Of a DNA stretch of 64,000 nucleotides, positions 36,330 to 47,545 are shown piece after piece; the first letter of the stretch is position 1; each line of letters opens with the position of its first letter. The notes beneath the pieces were generated by a model that did not search any database, was not told the origin of the DNA, and saw nothing but the letters and a program-made list of their open reading frames with translations. Origin of the DNA: Bacillus_I endophytica_A (GTDB lineage: Bacteria > Bacillota > Bacilli > Bacillales > Bacillaceae_H); NCBI RefSeq assembly GCF_026790145.1, contig NZ_JALAMS010000018.1, positions 1 through 64,000 on the forward strand, written 5' to 3'. The position numbers and the translations under genes were made by a program.

Positions 36330-37160
36330 ATGGAAACTCGTTACGCTCATCATCCCGAAGATGTAAAACATCAAACAACAGAGGAATTAAGAAAGAACTT
36401 TTTAGTTGAAACTCTTTTTGAGAAAGATCGTGTTCACTTAACATACACACATAATGATCGAATGATTTTTGGCGGAGTTACTCCTGGAACAGAGGAACTA
36501 ACAATTCAATTAGATAAGGAACTTGGCGTAAACTACTTTTTAGAACGTCGAGAGCTTGGCATTATTAATATTGGAGACGAAGGTACTGTTATTCTTGACG
36601 GAGTGGAATATGAAATGAAAGGCCGTGACGGTTTATATGTTGGACGCGGTACAAAAGATGTTCGATTCCGTTCAAAAGATGCTAACAAACCAGCTAAATT
36701 TTATATCAACTCAACACCAGCACACCATACCTATCCAACAGTAAAAATTGATATAAAAGAAATTGATCCACTTCATAAAGGTGAACAAGCAACATTAAAC
36801 GAGCGCAATATTTATCAATATATCCATCCAAACGTTTGTGAAAGTTGCCAACTTCAAATGGGATTAACGATGCTTTCACCAGGAAGTGTATGGAATACAA
36901 TGCCTTGCCATACTCATGAGCGACGTATGGAAGTCTACTTATATTTTGATATGGAACCAGATACGCGTGTATTCCATTTTATGGGTAAACCAGATGAAAC
37001 AAGACATTTAGTTATGAAAAATGAACAAGCAACCATTTCACCAAGTTGGTCTATTCATACTGGAACAGCTACAAGTAACTATACATTTATTTGGGGCATG
37101 TGTGGAGAGAATATTACTTATGATGATATGGATCATGTGGAAATGGAAGAACTGAGATAA
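36330..37160 (+). CDS. kduI: 5-dehydro-4-deoxy-D-glucuronate isomerase KduI
   Basis: 276 residues, the usual KduI length: a double cupin with the metal-binding MPCHTHERRMEVYLYF stretch (His, His, Glu), ELGIINIGDEGTV in the first half, and GTATSNYTFIWGM CGEN near the end. It converts 5-keto-4-deoxyuronate, formed spontaneously from unsaturated galacturonate, to 2,5-diketo-3-deoxygluconate, the substrate of KduD. AAAGGAG precedes the ATG. Confidence 0.95.
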   Translation: METRYAHHPEDVKHQTTEELRKNFLVETLFEKDRVHLTYTHNDRMIFGGVTPGTEELTIQLDKELGVNYFLERRELGIINIGDEGTVILDGVEYEMKGRDGLYVGRGTKDVRFRSKDANKPAKFYINSTPAHHTYPTVKIDIKEIDPLHKGEQATLNERNIYQYIHPNVCESCQLQMGLTMLSPGSVWNTMPCHTHERRMEVYLYFDMEPDTRVFHFMGKPDETRHLVMKNEQATISPSWSIHTGTATSNYTFIWGMCGENITYDDMDHVEMEELR

Positions 37161-37178
37161 GTTAGTTAACACCTAGCT

Positions 37179-37228
37179 AAGAGAAAATAAATAGTATCCT
37201 AACATATGCGATACTATTTGTTTCTCTT
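37179..37228 (+). terminator. Terminator after kduI
   Basis: A long stem: AAGAGAAAATAAATAGTATC (37179-37198) with GATACTATTTGTTTCTCTT (37210-37228), one bulge, ending in a T-rich tail. Confidence 0.75.
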
Positions 37229-37314
37229 TAATGTAAAATGTAAGTTTTTGGGTTCGTGAAGCCGAAAAATGAGATTGAAACATCAAGAATACATAAAAAT
37301 GGGGGAGTTAAACA

Positions 37315-38097
37315 ATGTCAAATAATTTGAATTCATTTTCAATGGACTTCTTCCGTCTTGACGGGAAAGTGGCAATCATTACTGGTGGGAACAAAGGGCT
37401 AGGTCAAGGATGTGCTGTGGCCCTTGCTAAAGCAGGCGCGGACGTGTTCATTGTAACACATGGAAAAGAGTGGGATGAGACACGAGCTCTTGTGGAGGAA
37501 GCTGGAGGAAATGTTCACTTCCATCAAGCAGATTTATCAGATCGCTCCTCTATTAAACAAGTAGTTTCAGAGTGTCTTAACGTATATAAAAAGATTGATA
37601 TTTTAATTAATAATGCTGGAACTATCCGACGGGCTCCTATCCTTCAATATAAAGAAGAAGATTGGGATGCAGTGATGGCGATTAATCAAGATGCAGTTTA
37701 TTTCTTAAGTCAAGAAGTGGCAAAAGTAATGGCTGAACAACAAAGCGGTAAAATCATTAATATCGCTTCGATGCTTTCTTTCCAAGGTGGAAAATTTGTC
37801 CCTTCTTACACAGCAAGCAAACATGCTGTAACAGGGCTTACAAAATCATTTGCTAATGAGCTTGCTGAACATAACATCCAAGTAAACGCTATTGCGCCTG
37901 GATATGTAGAAACAGCGAATACAGCTCCTATCCGTGCTGATGAACAGCGTAACAAAGAAATTTTAAGCCGTATCCCTGCTGGGCGCTGGGCAACTCCGGT
38001 AGATTTAATGGGAACAGCCGTATTCTTGGCAAGTCAAGCTTCTGACTATATGAACGGCCACATTTTAGCTGTTGATGGCGGTTGGTTAGCTCGATAA
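37315..38097 (+). CDS. kduD: 2-dehydro-3-deoxy-D-gluconate 5-dehydrogenase KduD
   Basis: 260-residue classical short-chain dehydrogenase: cofactor motif ITGGNKGLGQGCAVALA, NNAGTIRR, active site with Ser in IINIASMLSFQGG and Y-T-A-S-K (Tyr and Lys), and the C-terminal YMNGHILAVDGGWLAR, identical in style to KduD. It reduces 2,5-diketo-3-deoxygluconate to KDG with NADH. It has its own leader after the kduI terminator, so it may be transcribed separately. Confidence 0.94.
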   Translation: MSNNLNSFSMDFFRLDGKVAIITGGNKGLGQGCAVALAKAGADVFIVTHGKEWDETRALVEEAGGNVHFHQADLSDRSSIKQVVSECLNVYKKIDILINNAGTIRRAPILQYKEEDWDAVMAINQDAVYFLSQEVAKVMAEQQSGKIINIASMLSFQGGKFVPSYTASKHAVTGLTKSFANELAEHNIQVNAIAPGYVETANTAPIRADEQRNKEILSRIPAGRWATPVDLMGTAVFLASQASDYMNGHILAVDGGWLAR

Positions 38098-38117
38098 GAG
38101 TAGATTATTAAAAATTG

Positions 38118-38156
38118 TATGAGCTGTATCGCATTTATAGTGATACAGCTTTATTA
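38118..38156 (+). terminator. Terminator after kduD
   Basis: AGCTGTATC (38122-38130) pairs with GATACAGCT (38142-38150), then TTATTATATT. Confidence 0.7.
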
Positions 38157-38204
38157 TATTACATTTGATATGCTGGACACTAAAAATAAAAAAGGATGAT
38201 ATAA

Positions 38205-39041
38205 ATGAACCTAGGCATAAGAGGTCATGATATTGAAAAGAATGGTTTAGAGGAATTAGTAGAAGAAATTGAAAAAAAGGGGCTTACATCTGTACAGTTA
38301 GCTTTAAGTAAATCTTTAAATTATGTAAATACAGATTTAGGAAGTTTAAGCCCTGGTCTTGCTCATTATGTAGGAAGTACCTTTCAGAAACATGGTATTC
38401 AAATCGCTGTATTAGGCTGTTATATTAATATGATTCATCCTGATAAAGTGGAAAGACGAAAAGGCTTAGAAAGATTTAAAGAACATATAAGATATGCAAG
38501 AGATTTCGGATGCAGTATTGTAGGGACGGAAACTGGTAATGTAAATGCTGAAATTTTTTATACTACAGAAAACTTCAAAGAAGAACCATTCCAAGAAGTA
38601 GTCGAAAGTGTCCGTGAACTTGTAGAAGAAGCTGAGAAATTTGGCGTAATTGTAGGAATTGAAGCAGGAGTGAATCATCCTATTTATTCATCAAAAGTCA
38701 TGAAAAGACTTTTAGATTGTGTCAATTCCAATAATCTGCAAGTGATTTTTGATCCAGTAAATTTACTGACGATAGATAATTATAAAGAACAGGACGAGAT
38801 TTTTGAAGAAGCATTTAACTTATTTGGAGATAGAATGGTTATCCTACATGCCAAAGACTTTATTGTAGAGAATCAAATGTTAAAACCAGCTGCTGTTGGT
38901 AAAGGATTATTAAATTATGACCTAGTAATGAAATTAATAAAGGAGCAAAAACCTTTTATAAATATCTTAATGGAAGATACACAAGAACCTTTTATAGATG
39001 AAAGTGCTGTTTTCTTAAGAGAGAAGTATAAGCAAGGTTAA
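38205..39041 (+). CDS. Sugar phosphate isomerase/epimerase-like TIM-barrel protein
   Basis: 278 residues of the xylose-isomerase-like (AP endonuclease 2 fold) family. Seen: MNLGIRGHDI, GIQIAVLGCYINMIHPD, GIEAGVNHPIYSS, VIFDPVNLLT, MVILHAKDF and a late MEDTQEPF. Metal ligands at Glu, Asp, His and Glu positions of the barrel are present. Family members isomerise or epimerise sugars. It stands between two terminators at the end of the pectin genes. The known steps are already covered, so its role (perhaps another uronate or an L-sugar) is unknown. Confidence 0.82.
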   Translation: MNLGIRGHDIEKNGLEELVEEIEKKGLTSVQLALSKSLNYVNTDLGSLSPGLAHYVGSTFQKHGIQIAVLGCYINMIHPDKVERRKGLERFKEHIRYARDFGCSIVGTETGNVNAEIFYTTENFKEEPFQEVVESVRELVEEAEKFGVIVGIEAGVNHPIYSSKVMKRLLDCVNSNNLQVIFDPVNLLTIDNYKEQDEIFEEAFNLFGDRMVILHAKDFIVENQMLKPAAVGKGLLNYDLVMKLIKEQKPFINILMEDTQEPFIDESAVFLREKYKQG

Positions 39042-39388
39042 GGAACGATATTGTAAAGCATTTTGTGATCTGATATAGTATTTATCAATTATTGGATCGT
39101 CTTTGCTTAATGGACATGTTTAGTTTTGCATTTCTAGGTAGTTTTTTAAAGGTTAAATAAAACGGTAGAAGAAAAATGAACTTATCAAAGGTCCTTTGTT
39201 TTGGCAAAGGACTTTTTTTATTGTTAAAATCTAGATTACTTTTATCAACAATTTAAAGTATATTTGTATTAATATAAGGAACTTAATCAAAAATATTTTT
39301 TACATTATCATTTTTAATTGTTAATAATAATAGGTAATCAAAACGCCAATGTAAACGCTAGAATAGTTAATAAAAAAGGAGAACTTCT
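39042..39388. other. Intergenic between pectin and rhamnose blocks
   Basis: Contains the terminator at 39190-39219 and a half-matching cre-like TGTAAACGCTAGAA (39350-39363) before the AraC gene. No gene seen. Confidence 0.5.
39188..39220 (+). terminator. Strong terminator after the TIM-barrel gene
   Basis: GTCCTTTG (39191-39198) pairs with CAAAGGAC (39205-39212), followed by seven Ts. Confidence 0.85.
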
Positions 39389-40357
39389 ATGCAAGATGAG
39401 CTTTTAAATGAGTTATTAAAGATAACAGAAGAAGAGGAAATAATCTTACAAAACAGAAGAGAGATCAAAAAAGAGCTTTACACAAATCAGTCCAATTTTA
39501 TTATTGAAAGTGAAAAATTTCTCAGTAAAGATAAGATGATTATGGTTCGCCAACATACACGCTTTGTTGATTTTCCTAAACATAAACACAATTATATTGA
39601 AATCAATTATGTTTATAATGGAGAATTAAATCAAAAGGTAGGTAATCAAAAAATAAATTTAAAACAAGGAGAGCTGTTATTTTTAAATCAGCATATTGAA
39701 CATGAAATTGCCGCATGTGCAACAGAAGACATCATTATTAATTTCATTATTCAACCTCAATTTTTTGATTTTATCTTCTCTTTCCTAACAACTGAAAATA
39801 GAATTAGTAATTTTCTAATCAACAGTTTATACAATAGCACTCAAAACGGACAATTTCTCTACTTCAAAGTTTCAGAAGTGAAAAGTATTCAAGATTTAAT
39901 TAAAAAAATTATTATAGAAATTATGTCCTCTGCCTTTATGTCTGACTCAACGGTTAAATTATATATGGGACTTTTAATTGTTGAGTTAATTAAACACGCT
40001 GATAAGGCTGAACATACAGAAGATTATCCTGTGCAGCATTATTTAATTGTTGAGTCTTTAAAGTACATTGATGAAAATTTCCAAAAAGCTTCGTTATATG
40101 AGTTATCGTCTCAATTAAATCAACCCCACTATGCTTTAAGTAAAGAAATTAAAAAGGCTACAAATTATACCTTTAAAGAGTTGCTTCAAGAAAAACGTTT
40201 AAGCAAAGCAAAAGAGTTATTAGAAAGTACAGATATGCCAATTACGACAATAATAGAGCAAGTTGGGTACGATAATGTTAGTTATTTCTATCGAATTTTT
40301 AAAAATAAATATAATCAAACACCAAAACAATTTAGAGAACATTTAGCGAAGAAATAA
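39389..40357 (+). CDS. AraC-family regulator with cupin sensor domain
   Basis: 322 residues. The N-terminal half is a cupin (KHKHNYIEINYVYNGEL, LKQGELLFLNQHIEHEI). The C-terminal AraC domain has two helix-turn-helix units, ending in ITTIIEQVGYDNVSYFYRIF and NQTPKQFREHL. AAAGGAG lies upstream of ATG 39389. It precedes rhaB and rhaA on the same strand, the place of a RhaR/RhaS-type activator. Rhamnose as ligand is inferred. Confidence 0.88.
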   Translation: MQDELLNELLKITEEEEIILQNRREIKKELYTNQSNFIIESEKFLSKDKMIMVRQHTRFVDFPKHKHNYIEINYVYNGELNQKVGNQKINLKQGELLFLNQHIEHEIAACATEDIIINFIIQPQFFDFIFSFLTTENRISNFLINSLYNSTQNGQFLYFKVSEVKSIQDLIKKIIIEIMSSAFMSDSTVKLYMGLLIVELIKHADKAEHTEDYPVQHYLIVESLKYIDENFQKASLYELSSQLNQPHYALSKEIKKATNYTFKELLQEKRLSKAKELLESTDMPITTIIEQVGYDNVSYFYRIFKNKYNQTPKQFREHLAKK

Positions 40358-40597
40358 GGAGCTAAATGTTCTTTTTATGGAGTATTTATCCAAGTAAACA
40401 CGATTATCACAAAGCTGAAACTTTTTATATTATATCCTTTGATTCTAAAAGAACTTGTCCGATAAATTTGTTTAGGATAACAGAAGACGTCTATAACAAT
40501 TAAAAGTTAAATGTAATGTATTTTTGCAAATAAGGACAATAAATAAATAATTTTAGTCATTATTTACTCTTTCAATCTGTTTTAAGATAAGAACATA

Positions 40598-40611
40598 AGC
40601 AAACGCTTTCA
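40598..40611 (+). promoter_or_regulatory. cre-like site before rhaB
   Basis: AGCAAACGCTTTCA matches the core of the CcpA operator (AAACGCTTT) with changes at the outer positions. It is 18 bases before the rhaB start. Confidence 0.5.
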
Positions 40612-40628
40612 GATAAAGGGTGATAGTA

Positions 40629-42044
40629 ATGAAGAAATGTTGTTTAGCTGTTGATATTGGTGCATCTAGTGGTCGATTGATTGCTAGCCATCTCGAAAAT
40701 GGACAATTAAAACTAAATGAAATTCATCGTTTTGAAAATAAAATTGTTCGAAAAGATGACCAATTTTGCTGGGAACTTGATCGATTATTTTTAGAAATCA
40801 AAAAAGGGATTAAAAAATGTCAAGGTAAAGGTCTAAAGCCTGAAAGTATAGGAATTGATACATGGGCAGTTGACTTTATACTCCTAGATGAGAATGAAAA
40901 ACCTTTGACTAACTCTGTTGCTTATCGGGATCCACGAACAGATGGAATGATGGATGAAGTCTTTAAAATCATAATGAAGGAACGTCTATATTTAGAAACA
41001 GGTATCCAGTTTCAAAAATTTAATACGATTTATCAACTTTATTCTATTAAACAAAACAATCCAGAGATTTTAGATAAGGCAGCATCTTTTCTTATGATTC
41101 CTGACTATTTTAATTATCTACTAACAGGAAAAAAGGCAAATGAATATACAAATGCTACGTCAACTCAATTAGTTAATGCATTTACAAAGAAGTGGGATGA
41201 CGAAATTCTAGATCAATTAGGCATTAAAAAGGAGATCTTTCAGGAGATTCACAATCCTAAAACAGTGTTAGGAACGCTGAAAGAGGATCTCGTAGAGGAA
41301 TTTGGTTTTGATATGAAAGTTATTTTACCCGCAACACATGATACAGGCTCAGCCGTCATCTCAGTTCCAGAGCTAGACGAGACCATCTATATAAGTTCAG
41401 GGACATGGTCTTTAATTGGAGTCGAAAACTATTTTCCTATTTGTATTACAAAGGCTCTAGATTACAATTTTACGAATGAAGGCGGTATTGATTATCGCTA
41501 TCGATTCCTAAAGAACATTATGGGACTTTGGATGATACAGGAAGTAAAAAGAAATTATCAGGATCAATATTCGTTTGCCGAGTTAGTTGGTTTAGCTCGC
41601 CAAGTTCAAGACTTCACCTCTACTGTTAATGTAGATGATTCAAGGTTTTTAAAGCCAGAAAATATGATTGAGGAAATTCAACGCTATTGTCAAGAGACAA
41701 AACAAGCAATACCAACTACACCTGGCGAAGTAGCCAAATGTGTATATGATAGTTTGGTATGCAGCTATCAACAAGCAATTAATCAAATTGAAGAGATATT
41801 TGAAAGAAAGTTTGAAAAGATTAATGTCATTGGTGGCGGTTGTCAAAATGAAATGTTAAATCAACTAATTGCTGATACAACGAAAAAAGTAGTATATGCA
41901 GGTCCAGTAGAGGCGACAGCCATTGGAAATATTGTCTCACAATTAATGGCAGTCGGTGAAATTGAAGATATAAACGAAGCAAGAACAATTATTAAGCATT
42001 CTTTTGAAGTGAAAAAGTTTTCACCTTCAATTATTACAGCATAA
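40629..42044 (+). CDS. rhaB: Rhamnulokinase
   Basis: 471 residues of the FGGY sugar-kinase family, RhaB type. Seen: [17 protein letters not shown] at the N terminus, [55 protein letters not shown] and [20 protein letters not shown]. It phosphorylates L-rhamnulose at C1. ATG 40629 was chosen over a GTG nine bases upstream, because GGGTGAT then has proper spacing. rhaA follows 16 bases later. Confidence 0.95.
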   Translation: MKKCCLAVDIGASSGRLIASHLENGQLKLNEIHRFENKIVRKDDQFCWELDRLFLEIKKGIKKCQGKGLKPESIGIDTWAVDFILLDENEKPLTNSVAYRDPRTDGMMDEVFKIIMKERLYLETGIQFQKFNTIYQLYSIKQNNPEILDKAASFLMIPDYFNYLLTGKKANEYTNATSTQLVNAFTKKWDDEILDQLGIKKEIFQEIHNPKTVLGTLKEDLVEEFGFDMKVILPATHDTGSAVISVPELDETIYISSGTWSLIGVENYFPICITKALDYNFTNEGGIDYRYRFLKNIMGLWMIQEVKRNYQDQYSFAELVGLARQVQDFTSTVNVDDSRFLKPENMIEEIQRYCQETKQAIPTTPGEVAKCVYDSLVCSYQQAINQIEEIFERKFEKINVIGGGCQNEMLNQLIADTTKKVVYAGPVEATAIGNIVSQLMAVGEIEDINEARTIIKHSFEVKKFSPSIITA

Positions 42045-42060
42045 GAAAGGAAGATATCAA

Positions 42061-43329
42061 ATGACACTTAATGAAAAGTATGAGATTGCGAAAAAGGAAT
42101 ATGAAAAATGGGGAATCGATGTTGATAATGTATTGGAACAGTTAAAAAATGTACCTATTTCGATTCATTGTTGGCAAGGAGATGACGTTACTGGGTTTGA
42201 GGTAAATAAAGGAGAGTTATCAGGTGGTATTGATGTAACAGGAAATTATCTAGGTAAAGCAAGAACACCTGAGGAATTACGAGCAGACCTTGAGAAAGCG
42301 CTATCTTTAATTCCTGGAAAACACCGTGTGAACTTACATGCCATTTATGCGGAAACAAATGGAGAAGCAGTAGAAAGAGATCAAATAGAGCCGAAACACT
42401 TTGAAAACTGGGTGAAGTGGGCGAAAGAACATGGTTTAGGCTTAGATTTCAATCCAACATTATTTTCACATGAAAAAGCAGCAGATGGTTTAACATTATC
42501 ACATCCAGACGAGAAAATTAGAGAATTCTGGATTAACCATTGTATCGCTAGCCGTAAAATTGGGGAGTATTTTGGTAAAGAATTAGGTACACCATCTTTA
42601 ACAAACGTTTGGATTCCAGATGGCTATAAAGATGTTCCAAGTGATCGCCTAACGCCTCGTCAAAGACTAAAAAATTCACTAGATACGATTTTTAGCGAAG
42701 AAATAAATGAAGAATATAACCTTGATGCTGTTGAAAGTAAGCTATTTGGAATTGGCTCTGAGTCTTATGTGGTAGGGTCACATGAATTTTACTTTGGATA
42801 TGCATTAAAAAATAATAAGTTATGTTTATTAGATACAGGACATTTCCATCCAACTGAAACAGTATCAAACAAAATTTCATCTATGTTACTTTACAGTGAT
42901 AAACTTGCTCTACATGTATCACGACCTGTTCGTTGGGATAGTGACCATGTTGTGACATTAGATGATGAATTACGTGAGATTGCTCTTGAGATCGTTCGCA
43001 ATGGTGCATTGGATAAAGTCATGATTGGTCTGGATTTCTTTGATGCTAGTATTAACCGTGTAGCAGCATGGACAATTGGCACAAGAAATATGATTAAAGC
43101 ATTACTATATGCAATGTTAGTGCCAAATGAACATTTAAAACAGTTACAGGAAGATGGAAACTTTACGGAAAGATTAGCATTAATGGAAGAATTTAAAACA
43201 TATCCTTTTGGTGCAATCTGGGATTATTACTGCGAAAAAATGGGAGTTCCAGTAAAAGAAACATGGTTAGAAGACGTGAAGCAATATGAGCAAGATGTAT
43301 TAGTAAAAAGAGACTCTGTTTTAGCCTAA
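42061..43329 (+). CDS. rhaA: L-rhamnose isomerase
   Basis: 422 residues, usual length. Seen: [15 protein letters not shown] near the N terminus, [54 protein letters not shown] and [16 protein letters not shown]. These supply the metal-binding Glu, Asp and His residues of the RhaA barrel. It converts L-rhamnose to L-rhamnulose, the RhaB substrate. AAAGGAAG precedes the ATG. Confidence 0.96.
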   Translation: MTLNEKYEIAKKEYEKWGIDVDNVLEQLKNVPISIHCWQGDDVTGFEVNKGELSGGIDVTGNYLGKARTPEELRADLEKALSLIPGKHRVNLHAIYAETNGEAVERDQIEPKHFENWVKWAKEHGLGLDFNPTLFSHEKAADGLTLSHPDEKIREFWINHCIASRKIGEYFGKELGTPSLTNVWIPDGYKDVPSDRLTPRQRLKNSLDTIFSEEINEEYNLDAVESKLFGIGSESYVVGSHEFYFGYALKNNKLCLLDTGHFHPTETVSNKISSMLLYSDKLALHVSRPVRWDSDHVVTLDDELREIALEIVRNGALDKVMIGLDFFDASINRVAAWTIGTRNMIKALLYAMLVPNEHLKQLQEDGNFTERLALMEEFKTYPFGAIWDYYCEKMGVPVKETWLEDVKQYEQDVLVKRDSVLA

Positions 43330-43372
43330 CATATTGATTAAAAACAATATAGTAAATTTATAAATAGGTATA

Positions 43373-43412
43373 GCCAGGGGGAGGATCTAATAGATCAATT
43401 CCCCTGTTTTAT
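43373..43412 (+). terminator. Terminator after rhaA
   Basis: CAGGGG (43375-43380) pairs with CCCCTG (43401-43406), followed by TTTTATATTTT; an internal GATC pair strengthens the loop. Confidence 0.75.
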
Positions 43413-43508
43413 ATTTTAACAATTCTTTCTTATACAAATAAAGATCAAGACTAAGCTTTTTATATTAATAGAATAAGAACAATTTTAAAGGTGTTAGGAT
43501 GATGACAT

Positions 43509-44240
43509 GTGGAGTATAAATCAATTCGTCCAAAAAAGATATATGAAGAAATATCAGACTTTATTCTTTCTATGATACGAGAAGGGACGTTAAAACCAGG
43601 GGATAAGCTGCTTTCTGTTCATCAGCTTGCAGAACAATTCGGAGTTGGAAGGTCTGCTGTGCGTGAAGCATTAAGTGCTGTTCGTGCGATGGGGTTAATT
43701 GAGATGCGACAAGGAGAAGGAACCTATGTAAAAAAGTTTGATCATTCCCATTTACTAATACCTCTACATTCTCATCTTTTATTGCAAAAAGAAGATCTTG
43801 TTCACTTATTTGAAGTTCGAAAAATTGTTGAAGTGGGAGCTGTACGAGCCGCAGCTATAAAGCGTACTAAAGAAAATTTAAAGGAAATGGAACGCTGGAT
43901 TGACAAAGGAAAAACAGTTGCGGGTGATAAAGAAGGGGAAAGGGTTATCGATTTTCACTTTCATCTGACAATTGTTAAGGCTTCTCATAATCTAATTTTA
44001 TTAAAACTTATGAGCCATATCTCAAAAATGATCGAAAAAACGATCCATGAGACCTATCACTCCATTTTATATGAAGAACAAATAACCAAAAATTTATTCT
44101 GTGGACATCTAGCTATTTATGAAGCTATTAAAAAACAGGATGTTGAGAGTGCAAGCAAGGCAATGATGAATCATTTAATAGAAAGTGAAAAACTACAGTC
44201 TGTTTTAAGACATCATAAAGATGAATATAGCGCGATTTAA
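43509..44240 (+). CDS. lutR: GntR-family (FadR-type) regulator, LutR-like
   Basis: 243 residues from a GTG start at 43509. An N-terminal GntR winged helix (KIYEEISDFILSMIREGTLK, then GDKLLSVHQLAEQFGVGRSA and VREALSAVRAMGL) is followed by an FCD domain (EVRKIVEVGAVRAAA, HFHLTIVKASHN). In Bacillus such a protein, LutR, represses lutABC in the absence of lactate. The lutABC genes begin 103 bases downstream on the same strand, which supports the name. Confidence 0.85.
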   Translation: MEYKSIRPKKIYEEISDFILSMIREGTLKPGDKLLSVHQLAEQFGVGRSAVREALSAVRAMGLIEMRQGEGTYVKKFDHSHLLIPLHSHLLLQKEDLVHLFEVRKIVEVGAVRAAAIKRTKENLKEMERWIDKGKTVAGDKEGERVIDFHFHLTIVKASHNLILLKLMSHISKMIEKTIHETYHSILYEEQITKNLFCGHLAIYEAIKKQDVESASKAMMNHLIESEKLQSVLRHHKDEYSAI

Positions 44241-44343
44241 AGAACTTTTCTAGATTGCATATATTATTTTCATCATTACCTTTTATCTTTTAGTAGTCAG
44301 ATGACCAGATAAATTTAAGTGTATGTTGAGAGGAGATTTAAAA

Positions 44344-45060
44344 ATGAAAGTGAGTCTATTTATCACATGCTTAGTCGATACTTTCCAATCAAATGTTGGT
44401 AAAGCAACAGTCGAGTTACTTGAGCGCCTTGGTTGTGAAGTTTCGTTTCCTACCTCCCAGGTTTGTTGCGGTCAGCCTGCTTATAATAGCGGCTATGTTG
44501 CTGAGGCTAAGAAAGCCGCTAAAAATATGATTCAAACTTTTGAAGATGCGGAGTACGTAGTTACGCCTTCTGGATCTTGTGCAACTATGTTCCATGAATA
44601 TTCGCATATGTTTAAAGGAGATGTTCAATGGGAGGAACGAGCGAAGTGCCTTGCCGAAAAAACATATGAACTAACTCAATTTATTGTAGACGTTTTAAAG
44701 GTTACAGATGTGGGAGCGCGTTTAAAAGGAAAAGCAACTTATCATACATCTTGTCATATGACACGTTTGTTAGGCGTTAAAGAAGCACCTTTTACGCTGC
44801 TTTCTAATGTAAAAGAATTAGAAGTCGAACAACTTCCGAACTCCCAAAACTGCTGTGGATTTGGTGGAACTTTCTCTGTCAAAATGATGCCAATATCCGA
44901 ACAAATGGTAGACGAAAAAGTAGCGAATGTTAGGGAAACAGGAGCAGACTATTTAATTAGTGCAGATTGTGGGTGTTTAATGAATATTGGGGGAAGAATG
45001 GAGCGTTTGGGAGAATCAGCAAAAGTATTGCATATTGCGGAGGTATTAAATAGCCGTTAA
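44344..45060 (+). CDS. lutA: L-lactate utilisation protein LutA
   Basis: 238 residues with two CCG domains ([11 protein letters not shown] and NCCGFGGTF), the cysteine-rich motif that binds an unusual 4Fe-4S cluster in heterodisulfide-reductase-like proteins. The start [12 protein letters not shown] contributes a further Cys. LutABC together oxidise L-lactate to pyruvate. ATG 44344 with AGAGGAG upstream was chosen over an in-frame upstream ATG. Confidence 0.95.
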   Translation: MKVSLFITCLVDTFQSNVGKATVELLERLGCEVSFPTSQVCCGQPAYNSGYVAEAKKAAKNMIQTFEDAEYVVTPSGSCATMFHEYSHMFKGDVQWEERAKCLAEKTYELTQFIVDVLKVTDVGARLKGKATYHTSCHMTRLLGVKEAPFTLLSNVKELEVEQLPNSQNCCGFGGTFSVKMMPISEQMVDEKVANVRETGADYLISADCGCLMNIGGRMERLGESAKVLHIAEVLNSR

Positions 45061-45078
45061 ATCAAGGGGGAATAAAAA

Positions 45079-46503
45079 ATGAGCATGAAAATTAGCGATA
45101 AAAAGTTTAATGAACGCGTTGATAAAGGTATTCAAGATTCTACAATGCGTGAAGCCGTATCTACAGCTCAAGAGCGCTTGTATACACGTCGTTTGGCAGC
45201 TAGTGATGAGCTTGGGAACTGGGAAGACTGGCGTGAGTTAGGAGAGCAAATTCGTCAACACACATTGGAAAATCTAGACTATTACTTAATGCAATTAAGT
45301 GAAAATGTTACAAAACGTGGGGGCCATATATTTTTTGCCAAAACAAAAGAAGAAGCAGCTCAATATATTAAGGAAGTAGCAGAAAAAAAGCAAGCTAAAA
45401 AAGTCGTTAAGTCTAAATCAATGGTGACAGAAGAAATTGAAATGAATAAAACACTCGAAGATATCGGATGTGAAGTAGTAGAGAGTGACCTTGGCGAATA
45501 CATCTTGCAAGTAGATGATCACGAGCCACCTTCTCATATTGTAGCTCCAGCTCTTCATATGAAAAAAGAACAAATTCGTGATGTGTTTCAAGAAAAATTG
45601 GGTTATGAGCAATCAGAAGATCCTTACGAAATGACAAAGTTTGTTCGTAAAATCCTTCGTGAAAAATTTCTTGAAGCAGAAATTGGGGTAACAGGCTGTA
45701 ACTTTGCAGTTGCAAATACAGGTTCTATTTGTCTAGTAACCAATGAAGGAAATGCAGATCTTGTCACAGCTATTCCTAAAACGCAAATTGCCGTAATGGG
45801 AATGGAACGTCTAGTACCAACAATGGAAGAACTCGATGTGCTTGTTGGATTGCTATGTCGAAGTGCAGTCGGTCAAAAGCTAACAAGCTATATTACGACA
45901 GTGGGGCCTAAATACGAGGAAGAGGCAGACGGTCCAGAAGAATTTCACCTTGTTGTAGTCGATAATGGCCGTTCTGAAATTTTAGGATCTGAGTTCCGCC
46001 AAGTTTTACAATGTATCCGTTGTGCAGCCTGTATTAACGTATGTCCAGTATATCGTCATGTTGGAGGGCATTCTTATGGCTCTATTTATCCAGGTCCGAT
46101 TGGTGCAGTATTAAGTCCATTATTAGGCGGTTATGATGACTATAAAGAGCTTCCATATGCATCGAGCCTTTGCGGGGCATGTACAGATGCTTGTCCAGTT
46201 AAAATCCCATTGCATGATCTGCTTGTAAAACATCGTCAAGTTATCGTTGAAAAAGAAGGTCGTGCACCTCTCGCTGAGAAACTTGCGATGAAAATGTTTG
46301 GCATGGGTGCTTCATCTGCTGCTTTGTACAAATTAGGAACAAAGATGGCACCTACAGCTATGAGACCTATTGTATCAGGAGACCGAGTGTCTAAAGGAAT
46401 TGGACCTTTAAAAAATTGGACAGAGATTCGTGAATTTCCAGCTCCAAGTAAAGAACGTTTCCGGGACTGGTTTGATGATCATAAAAAAGGCGGTGAAAAA
46501 TAA
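45079..46503 (+). CDS. lutB: L-lactate utilisation iron-sulfur protein LutB
   Basis: 474 residues, as expected. The N-terminal two thirds are the LUD domain shared with LutC; two 4Fe-4S motifs follow, [15 protein letters not shown] and [20 protein letters not shown] precedes the ATG 18 bases after the lutA stop. The end overlaps the start of lutC by one base. Confidence 0.96.
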   Translation: MSMKISDKKFNERVDKGIQDSTMREAVSTAQERLYTRRLAASDELGNWEDWRELGEQIRQHTLENLDYYLMQLSENVTKRGGHIFFAKTKEEAAQYIKEVAEKKQAKKVVKSKSMVTEEIEMNKTLEDIGCEVVESDLGEYILQVDDHEPPSHIVAPALHMKKEQIRDVFQEKLGYEQSEDPYEMTKFVRKILREKFLEAEIGVTGCNFAVANTGSICLVTNEGNADLVTAIPKTQIAVMGMERLVPTMEELDVLVGLLCRSAVGQKLTSYITTVGPKYEEEADGPEEFHLVVVDNGRSEILGSEFRQVLQCIRCAACINVCPVYRHVGGHSYGSIYPGPIGAVLSPLLGGYDDYKELPYASSLCGACTDACPVKIPLHDLLVKHRQVIVEKEGRAPLAEKLAMKMFGMGASSAALYKLGTKMAPTAMRPIVSGDRVSKGIGPLKNWTEIREFPAPSKERFRDWFDDHKKGGEK

Positions 46504-47216
46504 TGAAAGGAACATCTCAAAACCAAGAAGTTTTTTTAAATCATATTGCTGAACAACTCGGGCGTGAAAGACGAAAGAGTGGGGTTACACGGCCAGACTG
46601 GAAGAATAACGTGAATTGGGAAGTAATGAAAGGATACACAGAAAAAGAATTAATAGCTACGTTTACAGAGCATTGCAGTAAAATTCATACTGTTGTTCTA
46701 GAAACAACAAAAGCTAACTTATCACAAACATTAAAACAAATTGTTTCTGAGCATGGAGGCGGTCCTATAATGACTGCTGATGATTTACGTTTCGAAGAAT
46801 ATGGATTAGCAAATTTGCTTAAGGAACAATGGCCAAAAGAAGACATAGAGGTAAGCGTGTGGAATTCAGGCAAAGGACGCGAAGAGAACCATGCCTTAGC
46901 TGAAAAAGCTAACTTTGGCATTGTATTCAGTGATTATGCACTTGCAGAATCAGGAACAATTGTTGTGAAAACTCATCCAGGACAAGGACGAGCCCTACAC
47001 TTTTTACCAACTATTTACGTGGCTATTATTCCACGCGAGACGATTGTGCCACGAATTACACAAGCAGTTCATGATTTAAATCAACAGGTGGAAAAGGGAG
47101 AAGACGTTGCTTCTTGTATTAACTTTATCTCTGGACCAAGTAATTCTGCAGATATCGAAATGAATTTGGTTGTGGGTGTGCATGGCCCCTTAAAAGCTTT
47201 TTATTTAATTGTGTGA
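46503..47216 (+). CDS. lutC: L-lactate utilisation protein LutC
   Basis: 237-residue LUD-domain protein, third member of the LutABC complex. Seen: [34 protein letters not shown] and [21 protein letters not shown], all conserved in LutC/YvbY proteins. No Fe-S motif, as in relatives. It ends the operon just before a perfect 18-bp terminator stem. No lactate permease gene (lutP) is nearby. Confidence 0.95.
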   Translation: MKGTSQNQEVFLNHIAEQLGRERRKSGVTRPDWKNNVNWEVMKGYTEKELIATFTEHCSKIHTVVLETTKANLSQTLKQIVSEHGGGPIMTADDLRFEEYGLANLLKEQWPKEDIEVSVWNSGKGREENHALAEKANFGIVFSDYALAESGTIVVKTHPGQGRALHFLPTIYVAIIPRETIVPRITQAVHDLNQQVEKGEDVASCINFISGPSNSADIEMNLVVGVHGPLKAFYLIV

Positions 47217-47225
47217 TAATGGGGT

Positions 47226-47268
47226 AAAGACAAAGAGAGATTCTAACTAGAATCTCTCTTTGTCTTTA
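47226..47268 (+). terminator. Terminator of lutABC
   Basis: AAAGACAAAGAGAGATTC (47226-47243) and GAATCTCTCTTTGTCTTT (47250-47267) form a perfect 18-bp stem with a 6-base loop. Confidence 0.9.
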
Positions 47269-47545
47269 TAAGGCGATAGATAAAGGGAGAATAAACGAGC
47301 AAGTAGAATCAATGTAATGAATAAAGACATGAATGTTTAGGTTAGAAAAAAATAATGGCTTGTTTAAAGAAAGAGGACAGGCTCGCAAAGCTGCTCAAAT
47401 TATAAAAATGATAGAAGCCAAAAGTACGATGCACATTATATATAGGAATTTAAGAAGGTGAGGAAGGGACTTTCTGTGTAAATGGAGTAGATGATAAAAA
47501 GCTCTGTAAGCCTTTTTTAGAGGGGGAGTAAATCAATAACTTAGA
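47269..47545. other. Intergenic between lutC and the MFS gene
   Basis: Short coding-like scraps only (for example GLFKERGQARKAAQIIKMIE at about 47358) with no start; no intact gene. They could be remnants of a lost gene. Confidence 0.35.
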
